From assembly GCF_014652855.1 (NCBI RefSeq), contig NZ_BMZP01000002.1, positions 62,001 to 126,000 on the forward strand: a DNA stretch of 64,000 nucleotides, in the 5' to 3' direction. Of this stretch, positions 18,348 to 25,614 are shown in pieces. Source of the DNA: Novosphingobium pokkalii (GTDB lineage: Bacteria > Pseudomonadota > Alphaproteobacteria > Sphingomonadales > Sphingomonadaceae). The notes under the pieces are model-generated. The model saw only the letters and a program-made list of their open reading frames with translations. It was not told the origin of the DNA and searched no databases. Positions within the stretch are counted from its first letter, which is position 1; every line of letters starts with the position of its first letter. The translations under genes and the position numbers were made by a program.

Positions 18348-19244
18348 TTAGGCGATGGCGTTCAGATCGAACGGCGTGGTCTGATAGACTTCGTTGATCC
18401 AGTTGCCGAACAACTGGTGGCCATAGGTGCGCCAGGTGTTGCGCGGCAACTGCGCCGGATCGTCGTCGGGATAATAGTGCCGAGGCACGATGCGCTCGCC
18501 GTCGCGGCGGTATTCGGTATCGAGCGTGAGCGTGTCGTATTCCAGGTGGTTGAACATGTGGATGGCGCGATGGGCCGGGTCATCCACCAGGCAGGGGCCG
18601 ACCTCGTCGCTGTCGAGCAGCACCTTGACCGTTTCGGGCAGGTCGTCGCGGCGCACTTCGCTCCAGCGCGAGACCGGCACCGGAACGATATCGGACATGC
18701 CGCGCAGCCACGGGCTGGCCGGGGCGCGGTTCAGGTGCGGGAACACGCCGTGGGCCTTGGCGCCCAGGGCATGCTTGGGCACCCCGTGGAAATGGGCCAG
18801 CGCCGCCATTGCCCCCCAGCAGATGGTGAACAGGCGGTGGCAAAGGGTCTGGCTCCAGTCGAAGATCTGGCGCAGCTCGTCCCAATAGGTCACTTCGCCA
18901 TAGTCCATCGTCTCGACCGGCGCGCCGGTGACGATCAACCCGTCGAAGCGTTCGGCACGCACATCGCGGAACGGGCGATAGAATTCGGCGATATGCCCGG
19001 CCGACGTGGTCTTGCTGACGTGGCCCGAAAGGCGCACCAGCTCCAGCTCGATCTGCAACGGCGTAGCGCCGAGCAGGCGCGCGATCTGCGTTTCGGTGGT
19101 GATCTTGTCGGGCATCAGGTTGAGCAGGGCAATGCGTAAGGGGCGGATGTCCTGCCGCGCGGCCTCGGTCTCGCCCATCACGATCACGCTTTCGGCTTCG
19201 AGCGTCCGGCGGGCGGGGAGGTTGTCGGCAATCCTGATCGGCAC
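18348..19244 (-). CDS. metA: Homoserine O-acyltransferase, predicted acetyl-CoA-specific
   Basis: First committed enzyme of methionine synthesis, 298 residues, MetA family with a glutamine amidotransferase-like fold. The nucleophile is cysteine 142 in TICWGAMAAL. Residue 111 is glutamate (TGAPVETMDYGEV); published work on this family shows Glu111 selects acetyl-CoA and Gly111 succinyl-CoA, so the product is probably O-acetylhomoserine although the symbol is historical. Translation starts at GTG 19244 with GAAGGAAG seven bases upstream. That ribosome site is buried in a predicted hairpin below an S-box-like SAM aptamer. Confidence 0.93.
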   Translation of the reverse strand: MPIRIADNLPARRTLEAESVIVMGETEAARQDIRPLRIALLNLMPDKITTETQIARLLGATPLQIELELVRLSGHVSKTTSAGHIAEFYRPFRDVRAERFDGLIVTGAPVETMDYGEVTYWDELRQIFDWSQTLCHRLFTICWGAMAALAHFHGVPKHALGAKAHGVFPHLNRAPASPWLRGMSDIVPVPVSRWSEVRRDDLPETVKVLLDSDEVGPCLVDDPAHRAIHMFNHLEYDTLTLDTEYRRDGERIVPRHYYPDDDPAQLPRNTWRTYGHQLFGNWINEVYQTTPFDLNAIA

Positions 19245-19294
19245 GGCGTGTCTTCCTTCAAATCCTGCGCAGCGCGAGCGGGAAAAGGGACGCC
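19245..19294 (-). promoter_or_regulatory. metA: Hairpin masking the metA ribosome binding site
   Basis: In the mRNA, GGCGT (19294-19290) can pair with ACGCC (19249-19245), and CCTT with the AAGG of the Shine-Dalgarno sequence, with a further inner stem CGCTCGCGCTGCG. This places the ribosome site in a closed stem. It is a plausible expression platform for the aptamer immediately upstream. Confidence 0.55.
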
Positions 19295-19324
19295 TGGGGC
19301 TTGCTCCGTTTGGTTGCCGGATCG

Positions 19325-19409
19325 GCCACATCCTCCCACGGGGAGCGCCACCTTGCCCGGAAACCGGCAGGTTGGCGTTGGGGCGTCGCCCCCAACTCTC
19401 GATGCTGGC
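19325..19409 (-). promoter_or_regulatory. S-box-like SAM riboswitch aptamer in the metA leader
   Basis: Read as RNA on the minus strand, four helices appear in S-box order. P1 is GCCAGCATC (19409-19401) with GATGTGGC (19332-19325); a GAGA junction follows. P2 is GTTGGGG/CCCCAAC (19396-19377) and P3 is 19376-19347. P4 is CTCCC/GGGAG (19345-19333). P3 keeps the S-box AACCT...AAGGT core, flanked by GCC/GGC where the common form has GGC/GCC, a compensatory change. It lies 80 bases before the start of a methionine gene. P2 is short and seems to lack a kink-turn, so it may belong to SAM-IV or a SAM-I/IV variant. The folding was done by eye. Confidence 0.75.
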
Positions 19410-19492
19410 GCCCATGTAGCGACGGGCCGAAGGCTTTGCAAGGCGGCCCGCAACGATACGCGGTGCCGGTCAGGACTCGCTTTACCCCTTGC

Positions 19493-19534
19493 TCATGAGA
19501 ATGAATCGCATTACCTTGCGAATCATTCTCATGA
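19493..19534. promoter_or_regulatory. Double Fur operator upstream of bfd-bfr
   Basis: An 18-bp inverted repeat with one mismatch (TCATGAGAATGAATCGCA, 6-base spacer, TGCGAATCATTCTCATGA). Each arm is itself a good Fur-type box of the TGCGAATCATTCTCA kind. A -35-like TTGCTC at 19489 and a -10-like TACCTT at 19512, 17 bases apart, fall within it. Two dimers bound head to head would occlude the promoter. Confidence 0.8.
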
Positions 19535-19553
19535 GCGAAAGCCCGGACGCGCC

Positions 19554-19733
19554 ATGTATATCTGCATCTGCAATGCCATCCGCGAAAAGGACCTGCGCCA
19601 GGCCGCCCGCTGCCACGCGCGGGGCGATGCCGAGACGCTGTACCGCACCATGGGGTGCCAGGCGCAGTGCCGCCAATGCCTGGACGATGCCGACGACGTG
19701 GTGGCCGACGAGCGCGCCTGCGCCCTGGCCTGA
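19554..19733 (+). CDS. bfd: Bacterioferritin-associated ferredoxin
   Basis: [2Fe-2S] protein of 59 residues that reduces and mobilises iron stored in bacterioferritin. The ligand set is CxC at 4 and 6 and CxxC at 39 and 42, the usual Bfd spacing. Extra cysteines at 20, 35 and 56 are not obvious ligands. It begins 20 bases after the double Fur operator and lies 102 bases before bfr, so the two are probably one iron-regulated unit. The divergent metA leader shares the intergenic region. Confidence 0.93.
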   Translation: MYICICNAIREKDLRQAARCHARGDAETLYRTMGCQAQCRQCLDDADDVVADERACALA

Positions 19734-19835
19734 ATTCGCCCCGCACGGGCCCCGTCTCAGGCAAACTGCCGATTGCCCTGCGCGCCCGCGCGGCATAGCC
19801 TGCATGCCGGTTCAACGAGATAGGACATTCCGGCG

Positions 19836-20315
19836 ATGAAGGGCGATGCCAAGGTCATCGAGTTTCTGAACAAGGCGCTGTTCAACGAACTGACCGCGAT
19901 CAACCAGTACTGGCTGCATTATCGCCTGCTCTCGCACTGGGGCGTCAAGAAGCTCGCGGATTTCGAGCGGCACGAATCGATCGACGAGATGAAGCATGCC
20001 GACATGCTGGCCGATCGCATCCTGTTCCTGGATGGGCTGCCCAATTTCCAGGCGCTCGGCCGCCTGAAAGTGGGCGAATCGGTGGAGGAAGTGCTCAAGG
20101 CCGATCTCGCCCTGGAATACGAGGCCGTGCCGCTGCTCAAGGATGGCATCGCCCACTGCGAGACGGTGCGCGACTATGTCAGCCGCGATCTGTTGCAGAA
20201 GATCCTCGAAAGCGAGGAAGAGCACATCGATACGCTCGAAACCCAGCTCGACCTGATCAAGCAGATGGGCATCCACAACTATATCCAGTTGAACAGCCAG
20301 CCGCCGGAAGAGTGA
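19836..20315 (+). CDS. bfr: Bacterioferritin
   Basis: Haem-containing 24-mer iron-storage protein, 159 residues. The ferroxidase ligands Glu18, Glu51, His54, Glu94, Glu127 and His130 and the haem-ligand Met52 are all at the canonical positions. It oxidises Fe(II) and stores the mineral in the shell cavity, releasing iron through Bfd. Fur boxes lie upstream of bfd. The gene is followed by a C-rich palindromic doublet that may end transcription. Confidence 0.97.
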   Translation: MKGDAKVIEFLNKALFNELTAINQYWLHYRLLSHWGVKKLADFERHESIDEMKHADMLADRILFLDGLPNFQALGRLKVGESVEEVLKADLALEYEAVPLLKDGIAHCETVRDYVSRDLLQKILESEEEHIDTLETQLDLIKQMGIHNYIQLNSQPPEE

Positions 20316-20326
20316 GCTTTCGGGGG

Positions 20327-20452
20327 AACATGCCCTCCCCCAGCCCCTCCCGCACGCGGGAGGGGAGTTTAAGGAAGTCGCCCTCCCGCAAGCGGGACGG
20401 CGTATGGAAAGTCCCCCTCCCGCGTGCGGGAGGGGTTAGGGGAGGGAATGTT
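20327..20452. repeat. C-rich palindromic doublet, copy 2
   Basis: AACATGCCCTCCCC and a near complement ending GGAATGTT bound 126 bp holding three CCCTCCCGC/GCGGGAGGG-type hairpins, one of them imperfect (20381-20400). It fills the gap between convergent bfr and the amidohydrolase gene. It shares its ends and hairpin unit with 17398-17489. Confidence 0.85.
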
Positions 20453-20454
20453 GC

Positions 20455-21744
20455 TTACGACGCCGGCTTCACCACCTCGCCGCCCTTCATGACGAAAGCG
20501 ACGTGTTCCAGCGTGCGCACGTCGGCCAGCGGATCGCCATCGACGGCAATGAGATCGCCATAGCGTCCGGTGGCGATCGCGCCCAGATCGCCGGTGCGGT
20601 CGAGCGCTTCGGCGGCGCTCTTGGTCGCGGCCTGGATCGCCTCGATCGGGGTCATGCCCCATTCCACCATCTTGGCGAACTGGCGCGCGTTGTAGCCGTT
20701 GGGATAGACGCCGCCGTCTGTGCCGAACAGCAGCTTGACCCCGGCGGCATGAGCAGCGCGGAACGTCTCGCGCTGCTTGCGGCCGATCATCTTTTCCTTG
20801 GCCAGGCTTTCGGCAAAGACGCCGTTCTTCTCGCCTTCGGCCAGGATGTAGTCGTCGTTGTAGATATCCATGTCGAGCCAGGCGCCCTTGGCCTTGGCCA
20901 GCTTGAAGCTTTCCTCGTCGGCCAGGCTGGCATGCTCGATCGTGTCGATCCCGGCGCGCAGGGCGTCGTTGATCCCGGCCGTGCCATGGGCATGGGCCGC
21001 CACGCGCATGCCCAGCATGTGCGCCTCGTCGGCCACGGCCTTGAGCTCTTCATAGCTCATCTGCTGGGCGCCGACCGAATCGGTCTTGGAAAACACCCCG
21101 CCGGTGGCGCAGATCTTGATCACTTCGGCGCCATACTTGCGTACCTTGCGCACCAGCGCGCGAAATTCGTCGGGCGTGTTGGCGATCTGGGGCGAAGGCA
21201 CGGTGATCGAAGGCGGGAATTCCGTGGAATCGCAATGGCCGCCGGTCGCGCCAAGGGCATAGGTCGCCGGCACGATGCGCGGGCCCGGAACATAGCCCAA
21301 CTCGATACCCTGCTTGAGCGCTACGTCATCGTAATTGGCGGAACCGACATTGCGCACCGTGGTGAAGCCCGCCTCAACCGTCTTGCGGGCATTGGCCACG
21401 CCGATCACGGTGGAGAGGTTGTCGGTAAACTCCAACCCGCGATAGCCGCTGAGCGTGGGATCGCCGGTCAGGTGCACATGCATGTCGATCAGGCCGGGCA
21501 GCAGCGTGCGCTGGCCAAGGTCGATCACTTGCGCATCGGCCGGCACGGCATCGCCGGCCTTGCCCACGGCCGTGATACGGCCATCGGTGATCACCACTTG
21601 CGCGCCATCCACGCGCTTGCCGGCGAGCACGTCGATCATGTGCGCCGCGCGCACCACCACGGTCTTGGCCTCGGCCTGGGCCGCGCCCGCCATCAGGGCG
21701 ACCAGCGCGGCCGCTCCCAGCGCCACGCTCTTCATCGTTGTCAT
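20455..21744 (-). CDS. Exported metal-dependent amidohydrolase
   Basis: Periplasmic amidohydrolase-superfamily protein of 429 residues. A signal peptide ends near AAQAEA. Metal ligands are seen in LIDMHVHLTG (HxH), the likely carboxylated lysine in EVIKICATGG, histidines in VAAHAHG and TIEHAS, and the catalytic aspartate in LFGTDGG. This set matches the Xaa-Pro dipeptidase/prolidase-like or imidazolonepropionase-related branch (COG1228), which cleaves dipeptides in several members. The start at 21744 has GAGG seven bases upstream. No peptide-uptake genes are adjacent. Confidence 0.85.
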   Translation of the reverse strand: MTTMKSVALGAAALVALMAGAAQAEAKTVVVRAAHMIDVLAGKRVDGAQVVITDGRITAVGKAGDAVPADAQVIDLGQRTLLPGLIDMHVHLTGDPTLSGYRGLEFTDNLSTVIGVANARKTVEAGFTTVRNVGSANYDDVALKQGIELGYVPGPRIVPATYALGATGGHCDSTEFPPSITVPSPQIANTPDEFRALVRKVRKYGAEVIKICATGGVFSKTDSVGAQQMSYEELKAVADEAHMLGMRVAAHAHGTAGINDALRAGIDTIEHASLADEESFKLAKAKGAWLDMDIYNDDYILAEGEKNGVFAESLAKEKMIGRKQRETFRAAHAAGVKLLFGTDGGVYPNGYNARQFAKMVEWGMTPIEAIQAATKSAAEALDRTGDLGAIATGRYGDLIAVDGDPLADVRTLEHVAFVMKGGEVVKPAS

Positions 21745-21821
21745 GAACCATCCTCTTCTTCGGGGGATGGCGGCAAAGTTGCATGGGCAACGATATTGAA
21801 CAAGTGTCTAATCGGCTCCAC

Positions 21822-22592
21822 TCATTCGGCGTAGATCATCCGGCGGGTCATGCCACCGTCCACCACGATCTGCTGCCCGGTGACAAAGCCGGCCTCCGGG
21901 CTGACCAGCCAGGCGATGGTCGTGGCGATATCCTGCACCGTGCCGACGCGCCCGGCGGGATGCTGGGCTTCGTCGATGGGGCGGTGATCGGCCTCGTGCG
22001 CGCGGTCGGCGCGCTGCCAGGGCCCGGTTTCGATCCAGCCGGGTAGCACCGCGTTGACCCGCACGGCCGGTCCCAGCCCCACCGCCATCGCATGGGTCAG
22101 CGCGCAGAGCCCGCCCTTGGCGGCGGCATAGGCATATGTATCGGGCTCGGATTGCAGGGCGCGGGTGGACGCGACGTTGACCACGCTGGCCCCGGCGACA
22201 CGCCGCAGCAAGGGGAGCGCGGCGCGGCTGCACAGAAAGGCCGCAGTCAGCGAGCTGTCGATCCAGCCCTGCCAGGCCTTCAGCGAAAGATCCTCCAGCG
22301 GGCCGCTGTGCGGATCGGCGATCCCGGCGTTGTTGACCAGGCAGGCAATGCCGTCGGGCGCCCAGGCGGCAATGCGGGCAAAGGCGCGCTGCACCGCCGC
22401 TTCGCGCCCCACGTCACAGCGCAGTGTCAGCGCCTGGCCGCGCGGCAGCATCGCGCCCAGTTCCTTGAGCGCGGCGCCATCGCGATCGAGACCGACCACG
22501 CGCCAGCCCTGCGCGGCAAAATGAAGGGCGGTGCCCCGGCCGATGCCGGCGCCCGCCCCGGTGATCACGATCGTGGAAACAGCAGCGGTCAT
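21822..22592 (-). CDS. SDR family oxidoreductase
   Basis: Short-chain dehydrogenase of 256 residues. The cofactor motif TGAGAGIGRG, the structural motif NNAG, the serine region VNVAST and the catalytic YAYAAAK are all present, and the C-terminal VVDGGMT is typical of classical SDRs. The aspartate in GLDRDG after the second strand suggests NAD rather than NADP. The substrate is not predictable. It starts 26 bases after the histidinol-phosphatase-like gene and is probably co-transcribed with it. Confidence 0.9.
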   Translation of the reverse strand: MTAAVSTIVITGAGAGIGRGTALHFAAQGWRVVGLDRDGAALKELGAMLPRGQALTLRCDVGREAAVQRAFARIAAWAPDGIACLVNNAGIADPHSGPLEDLSLKAWQGWIDSSLTAAFLCSRAALPLLRRVAGASVVNVASTRALQSEPDTYAYAAAKGGLCALTHAMAVGLGPAVRVNAVLPGWIETGPWQRADRAHEADHRPIDEAQHPAGRVGTVQDIATTIAWLVSPEAGFVTGQQIVVDGGMTRRMIYAE

Positions 22593-22618
22593 GCCGCATC
22601 CAACGCGGCATGGCGCGA

Positions 22619-23416
22619 TCAGTGCCGGTGGCTGTGCCCGGCCGCAAGCGCCTCGATCGCGTCGTCCAGCCGGGCCGGATCGCCCAGCGCCAGGACATGG
22701 CCTTCCGAGCCGATGTGCAGCGGATCGCCGTTCCAGTCGGCCATGGTGCCGCCGGCGCCTTCGACCACCGGCACCAGGGCGGCCCAGTCGTGCAGCTTGA
22801 GCCCGGCTTCGCAGACGATATCGAGCTGGCCGGTGGCGAGCATGGCATAGTTGTAGCAATCGCCGCCCATCACCATCCGGCGATAATCGGTCTGGCTGGC
22901 AAGGGCCATGAAGTGATCGCCTTCATGCTGGCTGAAATAGTGCGGGCCGGTGGTGGCAATGGTCGCTTCGGCCAGTTCGCGGCAGGGGCGGGTCTTGACC
23001 GGCTGGTCGTTGAGCGTGGTGACCCGGCCCGACGCGCCGACCCAGCGTTCGCGCGCGATCGGCTGGTCGATCACGCCCAGCACCGGAAAGCCATCCACCA
23101 GCAGCGCGATCAGCGTGCCGAACAGTGCGCGCCCGGCCAGGAAACCGGCCGTGCCGTCGATCGGATCGAGTACCCAACTGCGGCCGGAGGTGCCCTGCGT
23201 CGTGCCGAATTCCTCGCCGATCACGGTGTCGTCGGGGCGCTCTGCGGCCAGGATCGCGCGCATCGCTTCTTCGGCGGCGCGATCGGCCAGTGTCACCGGC
23301 GTTGCATCCCCCTTGCGTTCGGCGGTCACGCTGCGAAAATAGGGGCGGATCGCGGCGCCGGCAGCGTCGGCCAGGCGGTGGGCCAGGGCAATGTCGTCAT
23401 CGAGCTTCATGGCCAT
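22619..23416 (-). CDS. hisN: Inositol monophosphatase family, histidinol-phosphatase-like
   Basis: Magnesium-dependent phosphatase of 265 residues. The IMPase motifs are complete: VIGEEFG, LDPIDGTAGFLAG with the metal aspartates, and HDWAALVPVVEGAGG near the end. The pattern with FRS-ERKGDATPVTLADR near the N-terminus matches the HisN subgroup, which removes phosphate from histidinol phosphate in alphaproteobacteria and actinobacteria. An inositol phosphatase role cannot be excluded. The start is ATG 23416 or the ATG two codons later. Confidence 0.85.
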   Translation of the reverse strand: MAMKLDDDIALAHRLADAAGAAIRPYFRSVTAERKGDATPVTLADRAAEEAMRAILAAERPDDTVIGEEFGTTQGTSGRSWVLDPIDGTAGFLAGRALFGTLIALLVDGFPVLGVIDQPIARERWVGASGRVTTLNDQPVKTRPCRELAEATIATTGPHYFSQHEGDHFMALASQTDYRRMVMGGDCYNYAMLATGQLDIVCEAGLKLHDWAALVPVVEGAGGTMADWNGDPLHIGSEGHVLALGDPARLDDAIEALAAGHSHRH

Positions 23417-23548
23417 GGTGCTTTGCCCATCGCGCCGATCCGGTCAAGACGGGGCGCCGCATCGCAAGATCGGCGCAACCGTCGATCATCGGCGGTTCGG
23501 GAAAGGCTGGCAGGAAGACAATCAGGGCGTTCGGGGGGGCAAGCAGGA

Positions 23549-24493
23549 ATGAACCGCCAGATCAGGCCGGGCGTGGATCGCGCCATCGCGCCGGCCGCCG
23601 GGGTAACCCGCCAGGGGCAGCCCCTGTCATACAACCGTGCACCCGCGCCAGACCTGGCGCCGTGGATCGGCCGGTTCTACGTCACCGTGGTCGATGCCCC
23701 GGCCGACCATGCCCTGCAATGCGGGCTGCTGGCCGATACCGCGTGCATCCGCGTGCAGTTGCGCGGCGCCTGGACGGCGCAGACGCGCGACGGGCTTTGC
23801 GCGCTGGGCCGCGCTGCGCTGGTCTTTGGCCCCAACACCCGCCGCATGGCCGTGGGCGTGACCGGCAGCTTTACCAGCGTGGGTGCCGTGCTGCGCCCCG
23901 GGGCGGGCCACGCTCTCGCTCGCCTGCCCGAGGCGGAACTGGCCGACCGCTTTACCACCGTGGACGCGCTGGGCCTGGACCCGGAGCAGTGGCTCGGCCT
24001 GTTCGATCCGGGGGACACGCCGGAGCAGTGGTGCCAGGCGATGGAGCAGGCGCTGCGCACGCTGATCGCCTGGCGCGGCACGCCCGAGCCCGAGGCGATC
24101 TCGGCGCGGTTCGAATCGGCCGCGCTGGCCGACCCTTCGATCGCGGTGGGCGAATTCGCGCAGCAATGCGGGATCGAGCAGCGCCGCCTGGAGCGGATCG
24201 TGCGCCGCGATTTCGGCATGACACCCAAGCAAGTGCTGCGCCGCGCCCGCGCGCTCGACATGGCCAGCCACTTGCGCGGCGTGGCCGACGATGCCGAGGC
24301 CGAGACGCTGGCCCTGCGCTATTACGACCAGAGCCACCTGATCCGCGAGTTCACCGCGCTGTTCGGCATGTCGCCGCGCCAGTTCATGGATCGGCCGCAG
24401 CCGTTGATGACGCTGTCGCTCGAAACGCGCCAGGCGCGCCGCCTGGAAATGACCGAGCGGATCGCGCCGGGCGGCATTCGCCCCTGGCAATAG
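23549..24493 (+). CDS. AraC family transcriptional regulator
   Basis: Protein of 314 residues. The C-terminal third holds the double helix-turn-helix of AraC/XylS regulators: VGEFAQQCGIEQRRLERIVR for the first, and YYDQSHLIREFTALFGMSPR, the family signature, for the second. The N-terminal 200 residues are a sensor with no recognised ligand motif; residues 20-115 have the DUF6597-like style seen in many AraC proteins. It is divergent from hisN and convergent with prs, so its target is not evident from context. Confidence 0.88.
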   Translation: MNRQIRPGVDRAIAPAAGVTRQGQPLSYNRAPAPDLAPWIGRFYVTVVDAPADHALQCGLLADTACIRVQLRGAWTAQTRDGLCALGRAALVFGPNTRRMAVGVTGSFTSVGAVLRPGAGHALARLPEAELADRFTTVDALGLDPEQWLGLFDPGDTPEQWCQAMEQALRTLIAWRGTPEPEAISARFESAALADPSIAVGEFAQQCGIEQRRLERIVRRDFGMTPKQVLRRARALDMASHLRGVADDAEAETLALRYYDQSHLIREFTALFGMSPRQFMDRPQPLMTLSLETRQARRLEMTERIAPGGIRPWQ

Positions 24494-24506
24494 GGCCCGG
24501 GCGGCC

Positions 24507-25442
24507 TCAGTCGAACAGGCTGGAGACCGAGCTTTCGTCGGCGATGCGGCGGATCGCCTCGCCGATCAGCGGGGCGATGGTCAGGATGCGGATGCGGTCG
24601 CAATCCTTGGTCGCTTCGGTGGGCAGGATGGAATCGGTGATGACCAGTTCCTTGAGCGCGGAATTGCCCACGCGCGCCACGGCGGCGCCCGACAGCACGC
24701 CATGGGTGATATAGGCGGCCACACCGGCGGCGCCCGCGTCCATCAGCGCCTGGGCCGCGTTGCACAGCGTGCCACCCGAATCGATGATATCGTCGATCAG
24801 GATGCACATGCGGCCCTTCACGTCGCCGATGATGTTCATCACTTCGGACTGGCCGGGGCGATCGCGGCGCTTGTCGACGATCGCCAGCGGGGCGTTGTCG
24901 AGCCGCTTGGCCAGCGAGCGTGCGCGCACCACGCCGCCCACGTCGGGCGAGACGACCATCAGTTCCTGGCCGCCGTAGCGGGTCTGGATGTCGGCCGCCA
25001 TCACCGGGGCGGCAAACAGGTTGTCGGTCGGGATGTCGAAGAAGCCCTGGATCTGCCCGGCGTGGAGATCAACCGCGAGCACGCGATCGGCACCGGCCGT
25101 GGTGATCAGGTTGGCCACCAGCTTGGCCGAGATCGGCGTGCGCGGGCCAGGCTTGCGGTCCTGCCGGGCATAGCCGAAATAGGGCACCACGGCGGTGATC
25201 CGCTTGGCCGAGGCGCGGCGCAGCGCATCGATGCAGATCAGCAGTTCCATGAGGTTGTCATTGGCCGGGAAGCTGGTGGACTGCACCAGGAAGACATCCT
25301 CGCCACGCACGTTCTCGTGGATTTCGACGAAGACTTCCTCGTCGGCAAAGCGACGGACCGAGGCATCGGTCAGCGGCAGTTCCAGATAGGCCGCAATCGC
25401 GCGGGCGAGCGGCAGGTTGCCGTTGCCGGACATGATCTTCAT
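24507..25442 (-). CDS. prs: Ribose-phosphate pyrophosphokinase
   Basis: PRPP synthase of 311 residues, the supplier of PRPP for nucleotide, histidine and NAD synthesis. [11 protein letters not shown], the ATP-site region [10 protein letters not shown], the divalent-metal motif [12 protein letters not shown] and the PRPP loop [11 protein letters not shown] are all intact. The ATG at 25442 is preceded by AGGG at eight bases. It is divergent from nadE, which also depends on PRPP-derived precursors, across a 172-base intergenic region. Confidence 0.97.
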   Translation of the reverse strand: MKIMSGNGNLPLARAIAAYLELPLTDASVRRFADEEVFVEIHENVRGEDVFLVQSTSFPANDNLMELLICIDALRRASAKRITAVVPYFGYARQDRKPGPRTPISAKLVANLITTAGADRVLAVDLHAGQIQGFFDIPTDNLFAAPVMAADIQTRYGGQELMVVSPDVGGVVRARSLAKRLDNAPLAIVDKRRDRPGQSEVMNIIGDVKGRMCILIDDIIDSGGTLCNAAQALMDAGAAGVAAYITHGVLSGAAVARVGNSALKELVITDSILPTEATKDCDRIRILTIAPLIGEAIRRIADESSVSSLFD

Positions 25443-25614
25443 GACGATTCCCTCGAGTCCTTGTGGTGGTCCTGATCCTGGCGCCGCCCTTAGCCCAAGA
25501 TGACAGTTTTGCAACGCCCGTGCGCCGCATTGCCGCCGCATTTGCGCCCGATTTGCGGCTCCCCATGGCACAGGCCCCTTGCTCCTGACGGGCCAAGCCG
25601 CCTAGGGATTGGCC

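Noticed and set aside
19245..19409. SAM-II or cobalamin riboswitch upstream of metA
   Set aside because: No SAM-II pseudoknot pattern and no B12-box were visible, while the four-helix S-box order fits well.
17398..20452. CRISPR-like array from repeated CCCTCCCGC units
   Set aside because: Units are palindromic, irregularly spaced, lie in separate intergenic regions, and no cas gene is present.
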